Assembly: GCA_011033025.1 (NCBI GenBank)
Contig: WFMF01000166.1
Coordinates: forward strand, 124,001-188,000
DNA: 64,000 nt
Source of the DNA: Beroe forskalii
Taxonomy: Eukaryota > Ctenophora > Nuda > Beroida > Beroidae
Reading direction: 5' to 3'
Shown: piece after piece, positions 58,186 through 64,000 of the stretch
Position numbering within the stretch: position 1 is the stretch's first letter
How the letters are laid out: each line of letters begins with the position of its first letter
Notes under the pieces: generated by a model
Told to the model about the DNA's origin: nothing
What the model saw: the letters and a program-made list of their open reading frames with translations, nothing else
Databases searched by the model: none
Program-made: the position numbers and the translations under genes

Positions 58186-58440
58186 GTACCACTTCCACAT
58201 CCCAAGGCTCCAGGCGTGATAGTCAGCAAACACAGGCACAACATCCAACGCTTGGGCACAGAAATGCCCTGAGGTTTGTGTGGGCTCTCCCAAGACGGTT
58301 CTCACATATTACTTGTTGGTCAGTGGCTGATGATGTGGATGGGGCTACCGATCTTTTCAGAGAAGAATTGGATAAACGTTGGCCCAAGGTTAGCATTCAC
58401 CCTTTGGATTTGGAGCAATCGTATGTTATTGTTAATCATT
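58186..58440 (+). pseudogene. Decayed KH-domain exon
   Basis: Clear nucleotide similarity to 59655-59917 (ACCACTTCCACATCCCAAGG, GTCGGCAAACACGGG versus GTCAGCAAACACAGG). Translated in the homologous frame, the KH GxxG loop GKHGHN has become SKHRHN, followed by an in-frame stop (GAAATGCCCTGA). A remnant of a tandem copy of the KH gene. Confidence 0.75.
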
Positions 58441-58746
58441 GATCTCAAATAATTAAATAAACTTTTGAGTTTCTCCTTTAATTAACTTCGACTTAGGACC
58501 TGAAAATTTGGTGGTTATAGAAAGTAGCTTATTAACTTATATGTGTTTCTAGAACAGTGTCTCTCAATCTAACGAGATGAACTCCGAGGTTGTGGTTGAC
58601 CGTCTGCAAGCTTACGCGATTCTCTCTCGACCGATCTATAAAAACTGAAAAGATACGTCGATAAAAAATACTGTATTCTCCATTTCTCCTTTCATAAAGA
58701 GACTTGAATCTTTGAAATTAAGAGTCATGAAATTTTCTGTTATCAG

Positions 58747-61700
58747 GTGCAGACCGTGAAAACAGTCTCGTTAGACAAGTTTCAGAATGCGATTGCGACA
58801 CGCTGCAGAAAAGAGCTCTTTGCTTTGGTAGTGCTGATAAACTATCAGATCTTCATCAGTTTCTCAGTTATCGCCTGACTTTGCTCTTGTGACTTGTCCA
58901 TAGTCACATTACTATTATTTTGAGATGACGAATTCTAGCTGATATAACGTGTAAAATGTGAGCATTCTGACTGATTGTTAAGCTCTCGTTCAGGGTGACA
59001 TGACACGGTTGACACATTCCAATGGCGAGACAACTATGACCGTTACCCACCGTCCAGACTTATCTGCAGATGTGGAAAATCTGATATCAGAATACAGAAC
59101 ACAACCTCATCCCCTCTCACACAAGGTTAGTTATTTAATGTCAGCCATTTTATGACCAGTCGATGTAATAATGGCTCAGTGTTCGAATCAGTGCAGTTAA
59201 GTTTGGAGTGGATCCATGGAATACACTTCCTTAACCGTCACTGGCTTGATTACATTTGATTCCTTCGATTCTTGACATCGACTGTTAAGCTGTTGGAACA
59301 AAAGTATTAAAACCTTGTTAATCAAAATTGAATAATTCATATTTTTGCTCCGAAAATTATGCAATTCCATATCCAATTCTCCAGATTTAAAATCCCCTGA
59401 TTCTGGACCCAAATTCCTAACTAAGATGTTATCCCTACCCCGAACCTCGTCAACAAACTCAGTTATGAATTGCTTTGAATCCTCTCAGGTACTGGGGCTT
59501 TATCTGAAGACCATTGCTCGTGACTTTCTGGACGAAGCTGTTAAAACAAATAGTGTCGCTATTTTAGATGATATCATTGTAGTAGCAGGACCCGAAAGAG
59601 CCAAAGCTGCTGATATGTTTCAACGACTGATTTCTGAGCTTATCGTTTCGGAAGTACCACTTCCACATCCCAAGGCTAAAGGCGTGATAGTCGGCAAACA
59701 CGGGCACAACATCCAACACTTGCGCAGGAAATGCCCTGGGGTATGTGTTGATATCTCCCCAGACGGTTCGAAGATATTTCTTGTTGGTCGAGTGGCTGAA
59801 GATGTGGACGGAGCTACCAAACTTTTCAGAGAAGAATTGGATAAATATCGGTCGGAGGTTATCAAGAAGCCCAAGTTTAGCACTCACCCCTTGAATTGTG
59901 AAGGAATCGTACGTTAATGATTAATATTGAAAGATTAAATAATCTCATCGGTTTTATGAACTATTTTCACTGACGACTTGAAAAAAATGGAAAAATGGGT
60001 GGTAGTAGACAATAGCTTAGTAACTTAGTAATTTGTGAAGTTCAAACCCAAAATCAACGGTCACAGCATTTAAGCGAGTTTTGAAACACCGAAATACCAA
60101 ATTTCAGATGTCGAACCTAAAATTTGAAATCCGTTCTCCCTCTACTGATGAAAGCCTCCTACTTGTGTTCGGCGAGAAGGATGACGTCAGCAAATACATG
60201 TCCCTCCACGAAGGACATGCAGCGGAGATGGTTGAGTGTCCCCCAGACGACTACACGTCCTGGCACAACATAATCACTCTAACTCGAGAGGTTACTGGTG
60301 AGTTTGTAAAATACATGTTATGCACACGTGCCATTGGGTCCATTTTGGGATCCGAGGATGCCTCTCAAGGGCGCTGCATGAGGGATGTGTCCGGTTTAGA
60401 CTCATAGCCCGAAGGGCGAGGGCGTGAACCACTATGGACCAGATCAGGCAAGTGCCTATGTATCAAAGATACTGATAAAATTGTTAGAGGTTTCTATATA
60501 GGCATATAGAATTACTATACGTTCCCACTTTGACAGCTTTGCAAATACCAGTCGAGGTGGTCGAGGTGGTTGCACTGCTTGAAAAGTGATTGATAGCATC
60601 GATTAAATTGCATTAAAGGTACAAAATTTATGACCATGCTGGTACCAACCATTATAGTGAGTAATGATAACATCGCCAATACCAGAAAAGCACAATGTTT
60701 CTGGAGATAAAGTTAAGTGCTGGTTATCAGACAAAAGGTTGAGAGCTCTGCCCGGTAACGTTTACGTGGCTGGAGCCAAGGAGGGGGTGACAGAGCTTGC
60801 AGATAGATTGAGGAACATTGTTAACAGTTCAGGAACTGACGAAGAAGGAGAAGAAGCTCAGTCATCACCCGTTTTCGTGTCCATTAAACCATCCTCGTTT
60901 GAAGAACTTAAACTTCTTGAATTTTTCCCATTTCCGAATGTAAAAACTGCTGTTGATAAGGAGAAAAGAGTATTGAATATCTTCGGAAATACGAACAATG
61001 CAGCGAGTGTAGTTTTGGCGCATGAGTTTTATGAAAAACTGATGGGTAAATTTGAGGAGACACGGTTTGAGTTGATGAACCGACAATTCAAATATCTAAT
61101 GGATAAAAAAGATTCTATTTTTCCGGCATTAGTCAGGTTTGTCATGAAATTATTCTATTCTCCGATTTGATTGTAATAACGTGGATATAATTTAATTATA
61201 CCTTGGAACTCGAGAGTTATAAATTTTTGACTGAGTGACTAACTTCGATGATAGTTGAACATTCATACTCATACATAATTTCTAATTTTAATCACGAAGA
61301 TTAATTAGTCAGGATATGTGCTAACACACGAGTTAGATTCAGAGTCGATTTAGGAAAAAGAACGTTTACCTTCTACGGGCTTCCTGGCGATATAAAAGAA
61401 GCCAGGCTCCAGATTGAACGATATTTTCTTATCAACGAAGAAAAGAGTTTGTCTAACTTTTTTCAGGAGTCGTCCTCAAGAAACACTTGTTTCGCTTCAA
61501 TAAGCGTTGATCACTTGAAAATACCTTCACTTTTTTGGCACACCACTGGCAACATCAAATCGAAAAATCCTCAGGTAAGCTAGTTCTTATTCATTTTGAA
61601 GAACTCCCAACGGTTAACAGAATTACACTGCTTATACTAACTGGCCATGAATAGCTCTTGATATAGAAACTAACTATAAATCAAACGTTATTAGTAACTC

Positions 61701-62874
61701 AAAATCCCTCTTAATTTTTTTCAAAACAATCACTAATTCCAACCAGGTTGAAATTTCTACCTTGCCTCGGAAAGATGGTTCAACCTCCGTAAAACTCCGA
61801 TCAACCAACCAAAAGGATTTGGAACAAGCTATTAACATGGTTACCGACCTTGTATCGAAGATAGTCCTCAAAAGAGTGCATCTCGATGAAGTTCGGTTTG
61901 ATATGGCACGAACAATTACCAGATCGGGTCGGAAAAATCTCTATAATGTTATCTTCAAAGACAAGAAAGTGAAACCCAAGGTTAATAATTTTTCGTCAAT
62001 TTCGAATAAACATTTACCTTTAGCCTAATAGGATGCAGGAAAGGTAGTACGGCATATATTCATCTCACGACATTTCATCTCCCTGTTCTGACCCTAACCC
62101 AGACCCCAACCTGTGCTCGGAGTTGAAATATTACGAGATCAAGTGTCGTGAGATCAAATTTCCGTTCCCCTTAGGAGAAACTGTACATTATACAAGACGA
62201 ACACGTTGATAGGACAGCTAAACTGTGAGAGTATGATTAAATATGATTTGGAATAGATATTTGGAGAAACATCTTCAGGTGCTGTTGAAGAGTGACAAGC
62301 AAAGCCCCGTGATAAACATCAGTGGGACGTGTCTGGAAGAAGTGAACATGGCAGCACAGGAAATACAGGAGTTCGTCAACTCGATTGAGAAGTTTGAAAC
62401 GGTATGTTTTTGAAGTAAACTGCCTATTTTCCAGGCCTTGAATCGGAAGTTTTTCAAAATTTGTGATTGCTTTACCTGGTTAAATCTTACTTTCCAGTTT
62501 GAGTCCTACTTCCGAATCGAACTATTTTTATTATAGACTTTACCAGCTCTGCACTTTTATTGGTTTCTGATAGGGTGTCCATCTCGGTTCCACATTGGTT
62601 TAAACCCTCGCCCTTCGGGCTATGGATCAGAACATTTCTCTTATATCAGACTCAGAGTTCATCGTATGCCATCTACACTCAGATACCCCTCGACAAAGTC
62701 ACGCCTGAACGTGTGGCGAAAGCTACTGCAGAGCAGGGTGAATGTTGGGACATCTCCAATCCCTCCAGTAACCTGTTTGTCTTGTGTCACCAGTATCAGA
62801 GCGAGATATCGGTGTTTGGGGGAAGAGAGCCCGTGGCAAGGACTGTCAAGAGGTTATCTGCAGATTTGGGGTGA
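58747..62874 (+). CDS. Multi-exon KH-domain RNA-binding protein (3' part), vigilin-like
   Basis: Exons: 58747-58827 (SLDKFQNAIATRCRKELFAL), 58994-59125 (HSNGETTMTVTHRPDLSADV), 59489-about 59857 (ARDFLDEAVKTNSVAILDDI; KH core KAKGVIVGKHGHNIQHLRRK at about 59674, then DGSKIFLVGRVAEDVDGATK), 60108-60297 (LKFEIRSPSTDESLLLVFGE), about 60685-61136 (DKVKCWLSDKRLRALPGNVY, VYVAGAKEGVTELADRLR), 61343-61574 (VDLGKRTFTFYGLPGDIKEA), 61747-61980, 62279-62401 and terminal 62650-62874. The IVGKxGxNI loop is a canonical type I KH nucleic-acid binding loop. The other exons have the beta-turn-helix pattern 'I.V.G....V..A...I' of degenerate KH repeats, as in vigilin. The start was not found. Some joins (59857 to 60108) are uncertain. 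Confidence 0.65.
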
Positions 62875-63668
62875 AGTTTGAGTTATTGATGATGACTGTA
62901 AATGCGTTTTTTCATGTTTTTTGTTAATTTATTGATATTCAATGGATCCGAAACAGTTTTTATTCGGGGTTGTAGTAGGTATTTATAAAGACGTTTTTCA
63001 CTTTTAATTTTAAACTTTTCTGTTGAAACGGCTTGCGAATAGATTCCTTAAATTAATATTCTTTTGCACTAAAGGAAAATACCATTGATGAGTGACACTG
63101 TACATTTTCATCTTTGTATGTCTACTAGCACGATATTTTTAGCATCCCCTCCCGAGATTCTAATCTACATAAATCACAGTAAGAAGTTGCAGTGATTCGA
63201 CCAACTCATACTCTGTTTTTATGTTTTTTGTTGTTGTTTTTTTTGTTGTTTTTATTCGTTTTATTGTAATTTGAATAACATCCCCCAACTGAGTATGTCA
63301 CTGGTCACAGTAGCATGAACCTCTACCGGGAGGATGAACCAGCGGCTCATTTCCGCTACCAGCTATGCTCGTTACATCTTCAAGGCTTACCAGTCTTCTG
63401 CTACTGCGGTAGGTATTACAGTCCAAGAGAAATTCTTTCCTTAGCAAGCTACGATGTAGTTCCAATTATTTCAATGAAAGAGAAATCTTGGGACTTGACT
63501 ATGAAGGTACGAAAAGATAACCTACTGCATAATGGGCCAAAATTGAGCTAACCTCGAGATGCCAGAATACCTGATGAGAATGTGACATCTTCAATCATCA
63601 TAAAATTTGAAAATTTGCCAATTATTTTCCTAATTTTACAGAGATATGACCTTCATAATTTCCTCTCA

Positions 63669-64000
63669 GGAAAAGACGGTCACGTTGAACAAGTACCAAA
63701 ATGAAATTGCTCGCCGCTGCACTCAAGAACTTAGGAACCTAGTTAGTAAAATAATGTTTTTTCTGTTGCTGATGTACTGAGTAGGTTCTTTATGAAAAGA
63801 AAAATTAAATCCCGTGTATTGTGGGGCAAATAAGCTTCAAATCATTAATACATATCACCTAAATCATTTTCATTCTCAGGGTGATATGAAACGGAGCACA
63901 AATTCCAATGGCAAGACAACTCTGACAGTTACTCACTGTCCTAGCTTATCTACAGATGTGGAAAATATCATATCAAGAATACAACACACGACAATCATCC
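63669..64000 (+). CDS. Second copy of the KH gene (partial, runs off the window)
   Basis: Exon 63669-63739 (EKTVTLNKYQNEIARRCTQE) and an exon from about 63881 (GDMKRSTNSNGKTTLTVTHC, PSLSTDVENIISRIQ) to the window edge. They match 58747-58827 and 58994-59125 in order, spacing and phase, so a tandem paralogue starts here. Between 62874 and 63669 there is a spacer with T-rich tracts near 63220-63260 and an unassigned open stretch 63315-63551. Confidence 0.65.

Overview
The window is nuclear DNA of an animal. The genes are split by many GT-AG introns, the encoded families are metazoan (a type II Golgi carbohydrate sulfotransferase, an LDLa-rich 7TM receptor, a BLTP1/Tweek bridge-like lipid transfer protein, a CAP protein, a multi-KH protein), and introns and spacers are full of minisatellites and small inverted-repeat transposons. 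The family mix suggests an invertebrate, perhaps an early-branching one. I cannot name the species from sequence alone.

Left two thirds (1-38.5 kb): almost everything belongs to one very large minus-strand locus, a BLTP1 (KIAA1109/Tweek/Csf1) homologue, reconstructed here exon by exon from splice sites, reading-phase continuity and remembered family motifs. Reading right to left, 38.5-33.6 kb holds the N-terminal exons in the order expected of the family. The locus then becomes abnormal. Five consecutive exons occur twice (33.58-34.97 kb and 21.08-22.78 kb), and a sulfotransferase-bearing intron occurs twice (1-3.56 kb and 26.4-31.3 kb). Both pairs fit one tandem duplication of the middle of the gene followed by an approximately 18 kb deletion inside the upstream copy. 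Three plus-strand genes lie inside BLTP1 introns: an intact sulfotransferase (1730-2941), its frameshifted copy (about 29.56-30.85 kb) and a single-exon-like LDLa/7TM receptor (8638-12486) with two compensating one-base frame shifts. Several introns begin or end in minisatellites whose repeat unit contains the splice site itself.

Right third (38.5-64 kb): a plus-strand gene (about 40.05-50.26 kb, possibly from 39.35 kb) encodes a GAPR-1-like CAP domain followed by a long acidic tail with a consensus ITAM and YxxM motifs, an unusual architecture. Its large intron carries a ~99 bp minisatellite, a nearly 600 bp (TTAG)n tract and hairpin elements. A small single-pass membrane protein with a PDZ-ligand-like C-terminus follows (51.57-52.46 kb). 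From 58 kb to the end there is a tandemly duplicated multi-exon gene with KH-type RNA-binding sequence; one complete 3' part, a decayed KH exon upstream and the start of another copy at the right edge are visible.

I found no rRNA, tRNA, CRISPR, prokaryotic or viral genes. Exon boundaries are inferred by eye and may be off by a few bases. Whether the duplication at 1-35 kb is real or an assembly of two haplotypes cannot be decided from the sequence alone.
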